Positions 32,994-42,741 of a DNA stretch of 64,000 bases are shown here, one piece after another. The notes beneath the pieces are model-generated. The model made no database searches. It saw nothing but the letters and a program-made list of their open reading frames with translations, and was not told the origin of the DNA. Where the stretch lies: NCBI RefSeq assembly GCF_007860135.1, contig NZ_SJPV01000003.1, positions 216,698-280,697 of the forward strand, given 5' to 3'. How positions within the stretch are numbered: the stretch's first letter is position 1; every line of letters starts with the position of its first letter. This stretch comes from Novipirellula artificiosorum. GTDB lineage: Bacteria > Planctomycetota > Planctomycetia > Pirellulales > Pirellulaceae. Both the position numbers and the translations under genes were made by a program.

Positions 32994-35386
32994 TTGACCA
33001 AATTGCCGAACTGTGTTGTGAGGTTCTTGCCTTAGTGTTCCTGGCAAGCTGGCGTACGTTGCCCATTTTTTTATTGGTTGCAGTCTTGACGCTGGTGATC
33101 CGCAAACGAGTCCCCGCGCGTTACCTGTGCTGGCTTTGGCTCATCGTGATCGCAAGACTGTTGTTGCCTTGGTCTGTCGAGTCGACGGTTGCGATCAGTT
33201 CCGTCGCTGACAAACCTTCACAAACGCTGATATCAAGCGAGGAAGAAGTCGCGGTGGATTCGCGTGGCTTCGATACGTTCACCTACGAAGATAACCATGG
33301 GGAGTCCGTGACGGTTGCACTCCTGCCAGCCGACGCGACTGCGGAGGAACAGGCTGAGGCGGATGCCTATGTGGCGAAGATCACTGCCGAGGAATTGGCT
33401 TTGCTTGCGTCGTCCGCAGCGCAGCAACCATTCCATCAAGTGGACGCTGGGGAGTCTTGGTTTGAAATGATGGAACCCTTTCTGGTACTAGCTTCCTACT
33501 TGATCGTTCTTGGCCTGCCAGCCGTCGCGATTGTGCTGCTCTTCCGCAACGTCCTGTCCCATGTTTGTTTCGCTTGGAAATTGCGGTCGCTGCCGTTGGT
33601 AACCGATCGAGCGACCATTGATTGCCTACTGCGAGTCTGTGATGAGCTTGGTGCGGGACGACGCCCTAGGCTCAAAGAAGTCGCGTCGCTTCACGCCCCG
33701 GCGATGTTTGGTCTGTTTCGGCCGATCGTGTGCCTCCCGGCGGGCTGGCAAGAAGAGTTGACAATGCAGCAGCTTGAATGGGTGTTTCGTCACGAGGTCG
33801 CGCACGTCAAGGGTCGCGACGGCTTGTTGTTGTCGATGGCAACCTTGGTGAAATCAGTTCACTGGTTCAATCCCTTATCGTGGATCGCGGTTAATAAGCT
33901 ACAACACAGCATGGAGCGAGCCGCTGATGAACTAGCAACGCTTCATTTGAATGAGACGCAGATTCGCGAGTATGGCGAACTGCTGCTTCGATTCGCTGCC
34001 GGCCAACCATCTCTGCGCAAGCAGCCGACCGTAGGACTGCTCGCGATGGCCGCGCCAAAAAATCTCCAGCGACGCATCGAGTCACTGGGGTCACCGATTC
34101 GAAGCAGAACGTGGCTTCGAGGCTTGATGGCGGCGCCCGTGATTGGCTTGGTTGCCGTATCGGGCCTGACAGACGCGGGGCCGATCGACACGCCGGAGGT
34201 CGCACCGCAGCAGGTGCCGAATTTCGAGAATACGACAGCCCAGTGGCAGCGACAGTTGACAACAGACGCAATTGTCGCTCAACCCGGAGACCGGACGCCC
34301 TTAAAGGTTAAGCGTGAAGAGTCGAAGCGAAGCGTTGCGATCAATGTCGAAAAAGCACTTCAAAAAGCGAAGGAACTACAGCCCGGCATTGATGCCCAGA
34401 AGTTCGTCATGACTTACTTCACATCTCCTTTGGTGCCGGCAGAGCAACGTGCGGAGACAAAAATCATTGACGGTGTCGTGACCGTCGAGCTGACGAAACA
34501 AAAAGAAGCATTAGTGAGGCAACGACTTTCGGGATTCGAACAGTCAGGTCCGTGGCAGATCGTCACCGAGCTAAGACTCATCAACACAAATATTCGCCTG
34601 CTCGATCAATTTGATTGGTCGACGTCGGATTCGACTGCTCGCTTGCGCCGTCTCGATCGCTCGCCTGTCTTGGACGACCCTGAACAGTGGGCAGAAGCGA
34701 CGTTCTCGCTCAATGCGGTGGGTTGGCCTCCGACAACCTACGATGATAATATGGTCGAACAAGCGGTTTCCATCCCCATTCGCGTTACCAAGATCAGTCG
34801 CTTGCAAAGCGCGAGATTCATGCACCAAGTGCAAAAAGATAATCGGTCGAACCTTATGATTGCTCCGAAATTCACAATGTTTAATGGTCAGTGTGGAGTG
34901 ATCAGCGATATGGTGCAACGTCCATTTGTCACCGATGTGTTTGAAATTCCTGGCAACAAAGCGACTGCGTTACAACCGAAAATTTCCGTATTCGAAGATG
35001 GTTGGAAATTCTTGGTGAAACCAACAGTCACTGCGGAAGAAGAGGTGAATTTGAAAATGGTGTTCACTCATGCGAGCATCGACGGAGTGAAACTAGCGAA
35101 CTTACCTAATGGACGCGGCAACGATCCGGAAGATCGGGTGACCATCCAAGTGCCAACGGTCAAGTCAGATTCGATCGCTGTGGAGAGTATCTTGAATGAG
35201 TCGGAAACCTTGCTAGTATTTTCACCAAAACCCTATTCAAACGAATCGGACGCCGAGCAAGTCAGACGCGATGATGGCATGGGCCAGGTGTTCATGATCC
35301 GGACGCGTTTGATTTCGGATAGCGAATACTTAAAAAGCTTTGTTCCAGCGACCGCATCAACGCTGGAGTCGGAATCAGACGAGTAG
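32990..35386 (+). CDS. BlaR1-like M56 membrane peptidase with secretin-like C-terminal region, 798 aa
   Basis: Several membrane helices in the first 200 residues (for example VLALVFLASWRTLPIFLLVAV-like start and YLIVLGLPAVAIVLLF). The M56 zinc site is VFRHEVAHVKGRDGLL (HE..H) with a nearby glutamate (SMERAADELA). A further helix near 375-390 leads to a periplasmic region. The last 250 residues lack a beta-lactam-binding domain. They instead show SNLMIAPKFTMFNGQCGVIS and similar strands that resemble the secretin fold core (APK.T..NGQ.A). So the sensor ligand differs from that of beta-lactam BlaR1. Forms a two-gene unit with BlaI. Confidence 0.82.
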   Translation: MIDQIAELCCEVLALVFLASWRTLPIFLLVAVLTLVIRKRVPARYLCWLWLIVIARLLLPWSVESTVAISSVADKPSQTLISSEEEVAVDSRGFDTFTYEDNHGESVTVALLPADATAEEQAEADAYVAKITAEELALLASSAAQQPFHQVDAGESWFEMMEPFLVLASYLIVLGLPAVAIVLLFRNVLSHVCFAWKLRSLPLVTDRATIDCLLRVCDELGAGRRPRLKEVASLHAPAMFGLFRPIVCLPAGWQEELTMQQLEWVFRHEVAHVKGRDGLLLSMATLVKSVHWFNPLSWIAVNKLQHSMERAADELATLHLNETQIREYGELLLRFAAGQPSLRKQPTVGLLAMAAPKNLQRRIESLGSPIRSRTWLRGLMAAPVIGLVAVSGLTDAGPIDTPEVAPQQVPNFENTTAQWQRQLTTDAIVAQPGDRTPLKVKREESKRSVAINVEKALQKAKELQPGIDAQKFVMTYFTSPLVPAEQRAETKIIDGVVTVELTKQKEALVRQRLSGFEQSGPWQIVTELRLINTNIRLLDQFDWSTSDSTARLRRLDRSPVLDDPEQWAEATFSLNAVGWPPTTYDDNMVEQAVSIPIRVTKISRLQSARFMHQVQKDNRSNLMIAPKFTMFNGQCGVISDMVQRPFVTDVFEIPGNKATALQPKISVFEDGWKFLVKPTVTAEEEVNLKMVFTHASIDGVKLANLPNGRGNDPEDRVTIQVPTVKSDSIAVESILNESETLLVFSPKPYSNESDAEQVRRDDGMGQVFMIRTRLISDSEYLKSFVPATASTLESESDE

Positions 35387-35428
35387 ATCGTTTAGTGCAG
35401 GTCGATTAATGCGATCAAGAGTGTGTTC

Positions 35429-36001
35429 CTACTCTCTCGTGACTCCTTGCGGTGTTGACTGTTGGCGACCAGCGCGAGGATAGGCAATCGAAAAACCTAC
35501 GGCGTTGTAGCGAGTCAGATGCATGGGACCTTCGCCAATCGGTTCCGCAGTGTTCCGCACGACATAGGTGCCGACGTAACAGTCACGAAGCGATTGTTGT
35601 TCCGTGTCAGCACCCAGCCAAATCAAGTCGATTACGAGGTTAAACGGGCCAAACATCCACATCAGCATTCGAAACGTCATCTTAAATAACGACGGGCGTT
35701 CGCCTCGAGTCGTCACGATTTTCAGGCTCAGTAAGCGATAGGCGATCGTACGCAGCTGCGAGCGTTTCAGCGGAACCAAATAGATCCACACTGCAACGAT
35801 CCAGACCAGGTAGAAAATACCGCTCGGATCATAGGACGCGTTGTTGGCCATCGAAAATGTTGCGATCACCATCCACAATAGGATTCCGATCGCAAGCAAA
35901 ACGAGAGAATCGATCACGAGGACTGCCAATCGCCGCAGGAACCCGGGGTAATCATTGATGTCGTAGTAAACACCTTTGCCGAGCGAATGGTCAGTTGTCA
36001 T
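35429..36001 (-). CDS. RDD-family membrane protein, 190 aa
   Basis: Core: YPGFLRRLAVLVIDSLVLLA (the R..A...D of RDD), two hydrophobic segments, then LRTIAYRLLSLKIVTTRGERP and PSLFKMTFRMLMWMFGP. The start is set at ATG 36001 because the conserved sequence follows soon after; a longer frame to 36091 exists with a promoter-like TATACT inside it, arguing against it. RDD proteins are proposed ion or small-molecule transporters or membrane scaffolds. Function unknown. Confidence 0.78.
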   Translation of the reverse strand: MTTDHSLGKGVYYDINDYPGFLRRLAVLVIDSLVLLAIGILLWMVIATFSMANNASYDPSGIFYLVWIVAVWIYLVPLKRSQLRTIAYRLLSLKIVTTRGERPSLFKMTFRMLMWMFGPFNLVIDLIWLGADTEQQSLRDCYVGTYVVRNTAEPIGEGPMHLTRYNAVGFSIAYPRAGRQQSTPQGVTRE

Positions 36002-36190
36002 TGAAGTTGGCTGCTCTTCGTTGGCAGGGGATTGCGGCTGGTACAGATGAGTATACTGAATAACGAACGATCCGTTCCATGCGAGAGCCAATCCACCATG
36101 TCAAATCCCTTCGAAACTTATGCGACACTCGCCGCCGGCCGATCGTTGGCGTCGTTCCGCTTCGGTCTCGAACAAGGAAGGAGCTGAAGA

Positions 36191-36997
36191 ATGATTCGGT
36201 CGATTGCACTACTTGTTGCCTTCCTGGGCATACTTTCATCAGCTGCGAGTGGCGAAACATTCACCATCGCAACCTACAATTTGAATTGGGGTAACCGTCG
36301 CGGTGACCAAATTCTCGACGCGGTCTCCGAAGCAGATGCTGATCTGATTTGTTTTCAAGAGACAACGCCCGTATCAGAAACGTTTCTAAAGGAACGACTT
36401 GCAAAGACTTATCCCCACTTCCACTCGGTCGGCCACCAAGGCAAGTACTTGGGAGAGCGATTTGTGTTTGCGTCAAAAACCTCTCTTGCAAATACCAGAT
36501 ACGTCGGCCCTGCCACTGGTCTCTTCGGTTTCTTCTCAGCGAGTATCCCCATTGCCGGCGAGTCGGTTCATATTGTCAATGTTCATCTGACGCCATTCCA
36601 AGTACAGCGTGGAGGTGGAATCACCGATGCAATGACAGCCGTTTCGGCGACCGAACAAATACACTCTTCCGAAGTCACCGCGATCATCCAGTCATTGGAC
36701 ATCAAGAAGCCCACCATTGTCATTGGCGATTTCAACAGTCTATCGTCGTTCAACGCCCCTAACCGTCTCGTCGAACTCGGGTTTATCGACTCGTTCGCAT
36801 CTGTGATAACCGACGCCGATACGCACCCGACGTGGCATTGGCCAACACGTCCGTTACCGCTCGCTCTGAGGATCGATTACATTTTTCATACGCCGCACTT
36901 TGAAACAATCAAATCCGAAATCATTAAGCGTGACGGCAGTGATCATTCATTGGTGGTTTCGGAATTGAGAAGGACTGATGTTGGCGATGCACGGTAA
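36191..36997 (+). CDS. Secreted endonuclease/exonuclease/phosphatase-family protein
   Basis: 268 aa. Signal peptide MIRSIALLVAFLGILSSAA with cleavage near SGE. EEP motifs: FTIATYNLNWGN (N), ADADLICFQETTP (QE), IVNVHLTPFQVQ, TIVIGDFNSLSS (GD.N) and GSDHSLVVS (SDH). All catalytic residues of the fold are present. GAAGGAGCTGAAGA precedes the ATG, a strong ribosome site. Overlaps the following hydrolase by 20 bases. Extracellular or periplasmic hydrolase; substrate cannot be told from sequence. Confidence 0.9.
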   Translation: MIRSIALLVAFLGILSSAASGETFTIATYNLNWGNRRGDQILDAVSEADADLICFQETTPVSETFLKERLAKTYPHFHSVGHQGKYLGERFVFASKTSLANTRYVGPATGLFGFFSASIPIAGESVHIVNVHLTPFQVQRGGGITDAMTAVSATEQIHSSEVTAIIQSLDIKKPTIVIGDFNSLSSFNAPNRLVELGFIDSFASVITDADTHPTWHWPTRPLPLALRIDYIFHTPHFETIKSEIIKRDGSDHSLVVSELRRTDVGDAR

Positions 36998-37661
36998 TTC
37001 AACGCCACTGATTCTGTTTTCAGGACTTGCAGCGGATCGCGAAGTCTTTGCTCCACAGTCGCTCGCGTTCGAGAACCTGATCGTACCGAGTTGGCCGGTT
37101 CCTGAATCAGATGATACGCTTGACAGTTACAGCGAACGATTGGCCGGCGAGTTAGGGCAGTTCGGACCAGCGGTGATTGGTGGCGCGTCGTTCGGTGGGA
37201 TCGTGGCGTTGCATGTTGCCAAGCACCTTGATCCGTTGGCGGTTATTCTGATTGGCAGTGTTCGCTCATCAGACGAATTGCCCCGATCAGCAAAGTGGTC
37301 TCGTCGCTTGCAACCACTCGTTTCCCTGCTACCTGTCCGGCTGATGCAGATCGCCTGTGTGCCGATTGGATCGAAGATGGTTGGCCGTTGGTTTCCACAC
37401 CTCGGCGGACTGGCCCGCCAATTCCGTCACAGCGATCCGAGAGTATTTAAGTGGTCGCTATCGCGAATCCTAGATTGGGATTCTACGCCGCGAGTTGACT
37501 GCCCCATCTTTCACATTCACGGTGACCGCGACTTGGTGCTGCCAATTCGAAACACGCACCCAACACGGGCCGTCGCTGGTGGTGGTCACGTCATTTCACT
37601 GACTCACGCGAATGAAGTAAATGCGTTCATCGGTTCGGTATTGGAGCGGAATTTGAATTGA
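36978..37661 (+). CDS. Alpha/beta hydrolase, 227 aa
   Basis: Opens LILFSGLAADREVFAPQ (oxyanion region), GGASFGGIVALHVAK with nucleophile serine (G-A-S-F-G), HIHGDRDLVLP with the acid, and GGGHVISLTHA with the histidine. Nucleophile, acid and His are in canonical order; a signal peptide is absent. Overlaps the EEP gene by 20 bases, so the two are coupled. Function unknown. Confidence 0.85.
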   Translation: MLAMHGNSTPLILFSGLAADREVFAPQSLAFENLIVPSWPVPESDDTLDSYSERLAGELGQFGPAVIGGASFGGIVALHVAKHLDPLAVILIGSVRSSDELPRSAKWSRRLQPLVSLLPVRLMQIACVPIGSKMVGRWFPHLGGLARQFRHSDPRVFKWSLSRILDWDSTPRVDCPIFHIHGDRDLVLPIRNTHPTRAVAGGGHVISLTHANEVNAFIGSVLERNLN

Positions 37662-37813
37662 GCTAGTTTCGGTCGCGGCATTCAAGACACTCCGCTGGTA
37701 GAATAAACTCTGCCGGACATCCGCATTTCCTTGTCCACCGAAGGCGTTTGGCTCAACGACGCGGTACCGACGGAGTTTATTGAGTTGAATCCCAGAATCG
37801 AAGTCGAAATGGA

Positions 37814-38206
37814 ATGACCAATCCCTATTCCACTCCAACATCTGAACCTGCCGCAGAATCCGGCGAAGGTGCGATTCCCGCATCGAGATCACTGGGTGAT
37901 ACTGCTCGCAGTACGTTTATAGCTTGGGAAAAGCTGCGAGTTGTTTTCATCCTCCTGCTTGGCCTGCTAACGGTTCTGTTGGCGGGTCGAAGCCTAATGC
38001 GTCTGCGGATTTTTCTTTTGATTGTCGAAGGCGGGATTGCCGCGAACGTCTGCTATTTTGCCGGCCCGATCATCGAGACTTACGTTCGTTGGCTGGGATA
38101 CGATCGAAAATGGGTGCGTTCGTTTTTATTCATCGGCGGAACACTCCTCACGGCGATATTGGCAATCGGCGCACTCGCCGGCAAAATGATTCCGGATCAG
38201 GATTAG
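37814..38206 (+). CDS. Small membrane protein, 130 aa
   Basis: N-terminus MTNPYSTPTSEPAAE is the proline-rich NPY..P lead common in planctomycete membrane proteins. Three hydrophobic segments follow (VVFILLLGLLTVLLAG, IFLLIVEGGIAANVCYF, FIGGTLLTAILAIGALAG). No family recognised. Five bases separate it from the PhyH gene, so likely co-transcribed. Function unknown. Confidence 0.65.
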   Translation: MTNPYSTPTSEPAAESGEGAIPASRSLGDTARSTFIAWEKLRVVFILLLGLLTVLLAGRSLMRLRIFLLIVEGGIAANVCYFAGPIIETYVRWLGYDRKWVRSFLFIGGTLLTAILAIGALAGKMIPDQD

Positions 38207-38211
38207 ACGCA

Positions 38212-38982
38212 ATGAACGACGAAAACTTGCGAGAGATACACAACAACGGTTTCACATTGATCCGTGATGCCGTTGACTCGGCGAATGTGGATATATTGAT
38301 GCGAGCCTGCCAGCGAGCCCTTGAAATAGACGATCAGGTTGAACGTGCTCGATCGAGTCGTGGCCATGTTTACGCGGCTCGCAACTTGCTTGACGTTGTC
38401 CCAGAGATCCAGACGTTTTGGCAACAAGGCATTTTGCTTGACTCGTTGAAATTGGTTCTCGGTGACGCGATCGGTTTGGTCCGAGTTCTATTCTTCGACA
38501 AGCCACCTGATCGCACTTGGGCGTTGCCTTGGCACAAGGATACCGCAATCGCCGTGAAAGATAACTCAGGTGCTTCTGAGAGTTTTTCGCGTCCAACGGT
38601 CAAAGCTGGTGTGCCGCATGTGGTGGCGTGCGATGAAGTACTTAGGCAAATGCTGACCCTGCGGTTGCATTTGGATGAGGTCACGGATGAGAATGGGCCA
38701 CTGCGTGTCATTCCTGGATCACATGTGTCAGTTGAAAGCGACGGAGTCGGCGTGGAAAATGCTGTCGCGATCCACGCTGCTGTCGGCGACGTGTTGGCGA
38801 TGAGACCATTGATCACACATTCAAGCGGATCATCACACCCTGGCACCACTCGCCATCGCAGAATTCTGCATCTCGAGTTTGCCGCGTGCCGCGAATTACC
38901 AGATGGTTATCAATGGCACGATTTTGTCGAACCAGCGAAACAACGAGATGCTTCGCGAGATCTGATCGGAACAGGAGAATAG
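38212..38982 (+). CDS. Phytanoyl-CoA dioxygenase (PhyH) family protein
   Basis: 256 aa from the ATG at 38212. A PhyH fold: NNGFTLIRDAVD, the iron-binding LPWHKDTAIAV (H-x-D) and later distal H with R at HSSGSSHPGTTRHRRILHLEF. LRLHLDEVTDENGPLRVIPGSH is the diagnostic central motif. Fe(II)/2-oxoglutarate-dependent hydroxylase; substrate unknown. Follows the small membrane protein by five bases. Confidence 0.9.
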   Translation: MNDENLREIHNNGFTLIRDAVDSANVDILMRACQRALEIDDQVERARSSRGHVYAARNLLDVVPEIQTFWQQGILLDSLKLVLGDAIGLVRVLFFDKPPDRTWALPWHKDTAIAVKDNSGASESFSRPTVKAGVPHVVACDEVLRQMLTLRLHLDEVTDENGPLRVIPGSHVSVESDGVGVENAVAIHAAVGDVLAMRPLITHSSGSSHPGTTRHRRILHLEFAACRELPDGYQWHDFVEPAKQRDASRDLIGTGE

Positions 38983-39027
38983 CGGCAGGAACTTAAAGCT
39001 CAGATTTTTATTTGGATTGATTGATCA

Positions 39028-40803
39028 ATGACTTTGCTTCAAATGCGATCAGTAATTTTGTTCTTCCTTGTTCTTGTTTGTGTTCCGATGAGCATGAAAG
39101 CGGATTCTCCGCCCGCTTGCCCTGAAGATCAGATGATCGCTGAAGCACTCTGGTCGATCTTTATTGCAGAGCCTGTTGGTTCTGTTGATGCATCGAAAGC
39201 GTTTGAGAGGGTTTGCAAAGCCTATCCTCAATCGGCACGCGTAGCCTATTGGAAAGGCAGGCTGGGAGTCTATGAAAGCAACATTGAAAAGACTATTGAA
39301 CTCTTAGACAAAACGCTGCAGTCAGTTGCCACTATTTCAAATAGCGAATCCGCAGCCGATCAATCTTGGGCGAAAGGTAGGGCGGCTGCGATGCGTTCGT
39401 ATGCTCGGCATTTGCAGCAGGATCTCCAGGAACGTCGCCAAGCTATGGGTGGCGATTCGTCATCTTTTGAGCATTTGCTACTCACGGCTGTTCAACGTGA
39501 TCCAATGCTGATTTCTGCTTGGGCTGCACTACTAGATAGCTCAGACCAAACAATTGCTCTTGCCGCAGCCGATAGTTGGGCTCAGCTCGAACCACATAAC
39601 GCTTTGCCGCTATACGCGAAAGCGGTCATTTACACTCGGGGCCTAAAGGAACTCAGTGACCCCATTGATGAAAAAGCGATTGAGGCAATGGAGGCCGGCA
39701 ATTCACGCTCGGACTGCATTGCACCAGAGGCTCCGTGGCCGACGGGTTTTTTACTAACTTTCCCGGAATCCGTTGAGAAGGAAATGCCTGGGCTTAGCGG
39801 CAACAGTGTGCCAGAAGGCATCTTTCGAAGAGCGGTTGAAGGTAGACTTTTCGCCGCAGAAGCGATCGGCAACTGGGGCGCAGTTGCATCGTCATCGCTT
39901 CGTCAGTTGGGTAGTGACATTTTGAGCCGATCGCATCGGTTGCCGATCGAGCAAGACATTCGGCATCTGCGCGCGTTCGCAGGCGTCGGAGTACATCTCG
40001 CCAACTCCAATCGATTGATGTACGGTTTAACAATCGGTAGTGTCGAACGGGTCTTGCTGCGATTAGAGACGATCGCGATCGATCAGCCGGACTTTGAATC
40101 GGGGATAGTGTTTTTTGAAATCCGGCACTACCTGCAAGACACGGTCCGCGAAGTCGCAGCGACCTATCGGACGGAACTTGATCAGACGAAAAGAGCTGAG
40201 AAAGACGCATTGTCTGCGATTTTAGATGCCAAAATCTCCGACGAGGATCAGCGTGCGACGGAAGTGATGCGTTCTCGAGCAAAACGGATTGCGATTCCTG
40301 AAATTGAGATCGCAGAGACGAATCGCCCCAAGCGGATCATCGGTACGGACGCTGCGAACCATGCGGTCGATTTTATTCGGCTTGATGTCGTTGTTGGCAA
40401 GGAACGCGCCGTGCATGCACACAGGCTTGGTATAGAATTTGAAGCATGGTTTCAGGAACAGATCCGACAAAAGGGTGTTGCTTCGGAAAAAACCTCGCCT
40501 TCGGATCTGACCAGTGAGGAATTATGCGAACTCGGAATCCCCACGCTGCAGCAGCAGATCGCGGAGTTGCGGGCCTACAACCGAACTCACAAACGCAGCT
40601 TGGGGATCTTGTTGTGCGTGAGAGACGACGACGTGGGGCAGCAAATTGCCGATGACTGCTATCTTAGCGGGTATCTTGGCCAGCGTGATCCTTGCATCAT
40701 CGCGTTTGATGACGCTGAGAATTTGAGCGAATTTCAACAGTTCTACGAGCATTTGAATCTGCGAGTTATGCTGATTCCCACCGATGGACCGCAAACCGAT
40801 TAG
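39028..40803 (+). CDS. Secreted or surface protein with helical repeats, 591 aa
   Basis: Signal peptide with SVILFFLVLVCVPMSMKA. The first 200 residues contain TPR-like helices (FERVCKAYPQSARVAYWKGR, NIEKTIELLDKTL, LLTAVQRDPMLISAWAALL). No catalytic motif recognised. The C-terminal 150 residues have mixed alpha/beta character (RSLGILLCVRDDDVGQQIAD, then DPCIIAFDDAENL). Isolated on the plus strand. Function unknown. Confidence 0.7.
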   Translation: MTLLQMRSVILFFLVLVCVPMSMKADSPPACPEDQMIAEALWSIFIAEPVGSVDASKAFERVCKAYPQSARVAYWKGRLGVYESNIEKTIELLDKTLQSVATISNSESAADQSWAKGRAAAMRSYARHLQQDLQERRQAMGGDSSSFEHLLLTAVQRDPMLISAWAALLDSSDQTIALAAADSWAQLEPHNALPLYAKAVIYTRGLKELSDPIDEKAIEAMEAGNSRSDCIAPEAPWPTGFLLTFPESVEKEMPGLSGNSVPEGIFRRAVEGRLFAAEAIGNWGAVASSSLRQLGSDILSRSHRLPIEQDIRHLRAFAGVGVHLANSNRLMYGLTIGSVERVLLRLETIAIDQPDFESGIVFFEIRHYLQDTVREVAATYRTELDQTKRAEKDALSAILDAKISDEDQRATEVMRSRAKRIAIPEIEIAETNRPKRIIGTDAANHAVDFIRLDVVVGKERAVHAHRLGIEFEAWFQEQIRQKGVASEKTSPSDLTSEELCELGIPTLQQQIAELRAYNRTHKRSLGILLCVRDDDVGQQIADDCYLSGYLGQRDPCIIAFDDAENLSEFQQFYEHLNLRVMLIPTDGPQTD

Positions 40804-40875
40804 GATCTTCTGCAGACCTTGGATGCGGCAAACGTATGATTTACAGAATCTCTCAAACATCTTTCCACTGACCTG

Positions 40876-41232
40876 ATGCGCAACTTGATCGGCAAGAAGA
40901 AATCGGATAGAGATTATGTTGAATCCGTCGCCAGAAGGCTGGCGTTTTGGGATAGATGGCGAGTTCTCTTACTGATCGTGTTCGCGGTCGTTATTGCCTC
41001 AATGGTCGCATTTTTTGTGTTCTTGTTCAATTTTGTTCATGATCTCAATCCGAACAATGCTCTTGGCGTCAACGTCAACAAGATATTTCTGCTCGTTGCT
41101 TTTCTACTGGGAGCAGCATTCGGGATGCACCTTGCCGCGGCTATTGTCTACTTTGCAAACGCCTTGATTACCGGGTTCCGGTCCGAGCGTTTGCTTGTTA
41201 GGTATTTCGATGAACGAAAGTCTGCCTCCTAG
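40876..41232 (+). CDS. Small two-helix membrane protein, 118 aa
   Basis: A basic start (RNLIGKKKSDRDYVESVARR), then WRVLLLIVFAVVIASMVAFF and FLLVAFLLGAAFGMHLAAAI helices, ending RLLVRYFDERKSAS. No family recognised. Its stop codon shares a CTAG palindrome with the stop of the convergent HTH gene at 41229-41633. Confidence 0.6.
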   Translation: MRNLIGKKKSDRDYVESVARRLAFWDRWRVLLLIVFAVVIASMVAFFVFLFNFVHDLNPNNALGVNVNKIFLLVAFLLGAAFGMHLAAAIVYFANALITGFRSERLLVRYFDERKSAS

Positions 41233-41633
41233 CCTCTTCTTCGGTCATCAAGAGCCTTCCCGAGACGTTGACGCTGTACATTCCAATTCGATTGATTTGC
41301 TATGTTGCGCAGCTGTCGTTCCTTAAGCGAGTCTTGGCCACTTTTCGATGGGGCGTATCCAATAATTCGCTCTTGAATGTCTGGTGCAAGGTTGTTCAAG
41401 TTGAGAATCTGAGTCACTCGGGCGCGGGTGATGCCGGCGGTCCGGGCGATTTCGGCTTGGTCTTTGAATTGGCCGGTGGCGAGGAGGTGGTCGAGCCGGA
41501 TGGCGAGGGCCATCAGTTTAGTAACGTGGGGCACGCGCGGCGTGGGCGGGGGTTTGGTCGCAGTGACGGACGTAACGCGGTGTCGGCCGCGTGCGGCGGT
41601 GGTGGTTTGGAACTTGGCTTGGATGTGGGTCAT
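41229..41633 (-). CDS. HTH protein of a recombinase cassette (third copy)
   Basis: 134 aa, starting in an ATGA overlap with the recombinase pseudogene, as at 5928. HTH segment MALAIRLDHLLATGQF, then KDQAEIARTAGITRARVTQI, LNLNNLAPDIQERIIGYAP. Similar to but clearly diverged from the copies at 5928 and 12682. The frame is intact, but the rest of its cassette is truncated. May be expressed or silent; function as for the intact cassette. Confidence 0.75.
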   Translation of the reverse strand: MTHIQAKFQTTTAARGRHRVTSVTATKPPPTPRVPHVTKLMALAIRLDHLLATGQFKDQAEIARTAGITRARVTQILNLNNLAPDIQERIIGYAPSKSGQDSLKERQLRNIANQSNWNVQRQRLGKALDDRRRG

Positions 41634-42571
41634 TCGGCTGCGTTGGGGTTTGAGTTTGGGGTGCCGGTGCTGAGCGATTGCAGGCCGGCGGGACTGAGCG
41701 TGATCGAGAGGTTGCCTTCGACGGGATCGTGTTCGATGCGTTCGATCAGAAGCGACATCAGGCGGGAGCGTTCCCCGATCGTGAGGTGATCCCAGAGCGT
41801 TTCGATGTCTTTCACGGCGCGGAGGATGGCGACGCGGTCGGGTGATGCGGTATCGATGACTTGAAGTTGCTCGTTGACCGCATCGAGTCGTTGGCAGTCG
41901 CGGCGATGCTGGTCGGTCAGCGTGGCGAGCGATTGAAGCCTTGCCACGTCGCGATCGTGATCGTCGGCTGGCGTCGATAATGCGTCGATCGCCTTTTCGG
42001 TTTGATGCACAGCGGCGACGAGGGTCGACCGCTCTTTGCCGAGGTCCCGGTGACGGTCGTCGACGGATTGGAGAACTCGGTTGCAAGTTTCCGAAAGCAG
42101 GTCTTCGTCGATGGTCAGCGATTGCAGTTGAGCGACGATGAATCGCTCGACTTCTTCAGCTGGCAATGATGGACGCGGACAGGTCTTACGACCTCGTTTG
42201 GATGCCTTGCTGCAAACGTAGTAGCGATAGCGTTTGGCTTGGCGCCGCTGGCTGCTGACCGAATGAGTCATCGCCGAATTGCATGACGCACAATGAATCA
42301 ACCCGGCAAGTACGCCGGCGGATCGTCCGTGGACGCGGTCGCCAGCGTTGATTCGGTTTCGCCGCAAGCGTTGTTGGACACGCTCGAACGTTTCGGGATC
42401 GACGATCGCCTCGTGCTCGCCCTCGTAGACTTGATCGTGATAGGTGACCTTTCCGAGATAGATTCGATTCGTCAACAATGCGTGAAGAACGCTCTTAATA
42501 AATCGCACGCCGCCGACGGTCTTGCCGGCTTTGGTGGTCGTCGGGTCAAAAAAGTCGAACGAGCATTTAGG
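41630..42571 (-). pseudogene. Truncated large serine recombinase
   Basis: The open frame contains the recombinase domain (VRFIKSVLHALLTNRIYLGK, TYHDQVYEGEHEAIVDPETF), zinc ribbon (LIHCASCNSAMTH ... KRYRYYVCSKASKRGRKTC) and coiled-coil part, matching the last 300 residues of the protein at 4396-5931. The catalytic resolvase domain is absent: an in-frame stop occurs at 42572-42574 before any KS.D or Ser nucleophile segment. So about 200 N-terminal residues are missing, cut off near where transposase-derived sequence begins. No DUF2924 gene remains. Confidence 0.88.
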
Positions 42572-42741
42572 TCAGTGAAACCGAGATTGCGTTCTCAGAT
42601 GAGATCCAATTCTAGGTCGAGATCGAGCTCAAATTCAGCGGTGCCGTTGAAAAATCGCGTCAAAACGGTCGCATCGCGCAGCAGACATCAAACCGATTGT
42701 TTTGAAATCGGCGTGGTGCGAGCGAGTGAGAACGGGACGAG

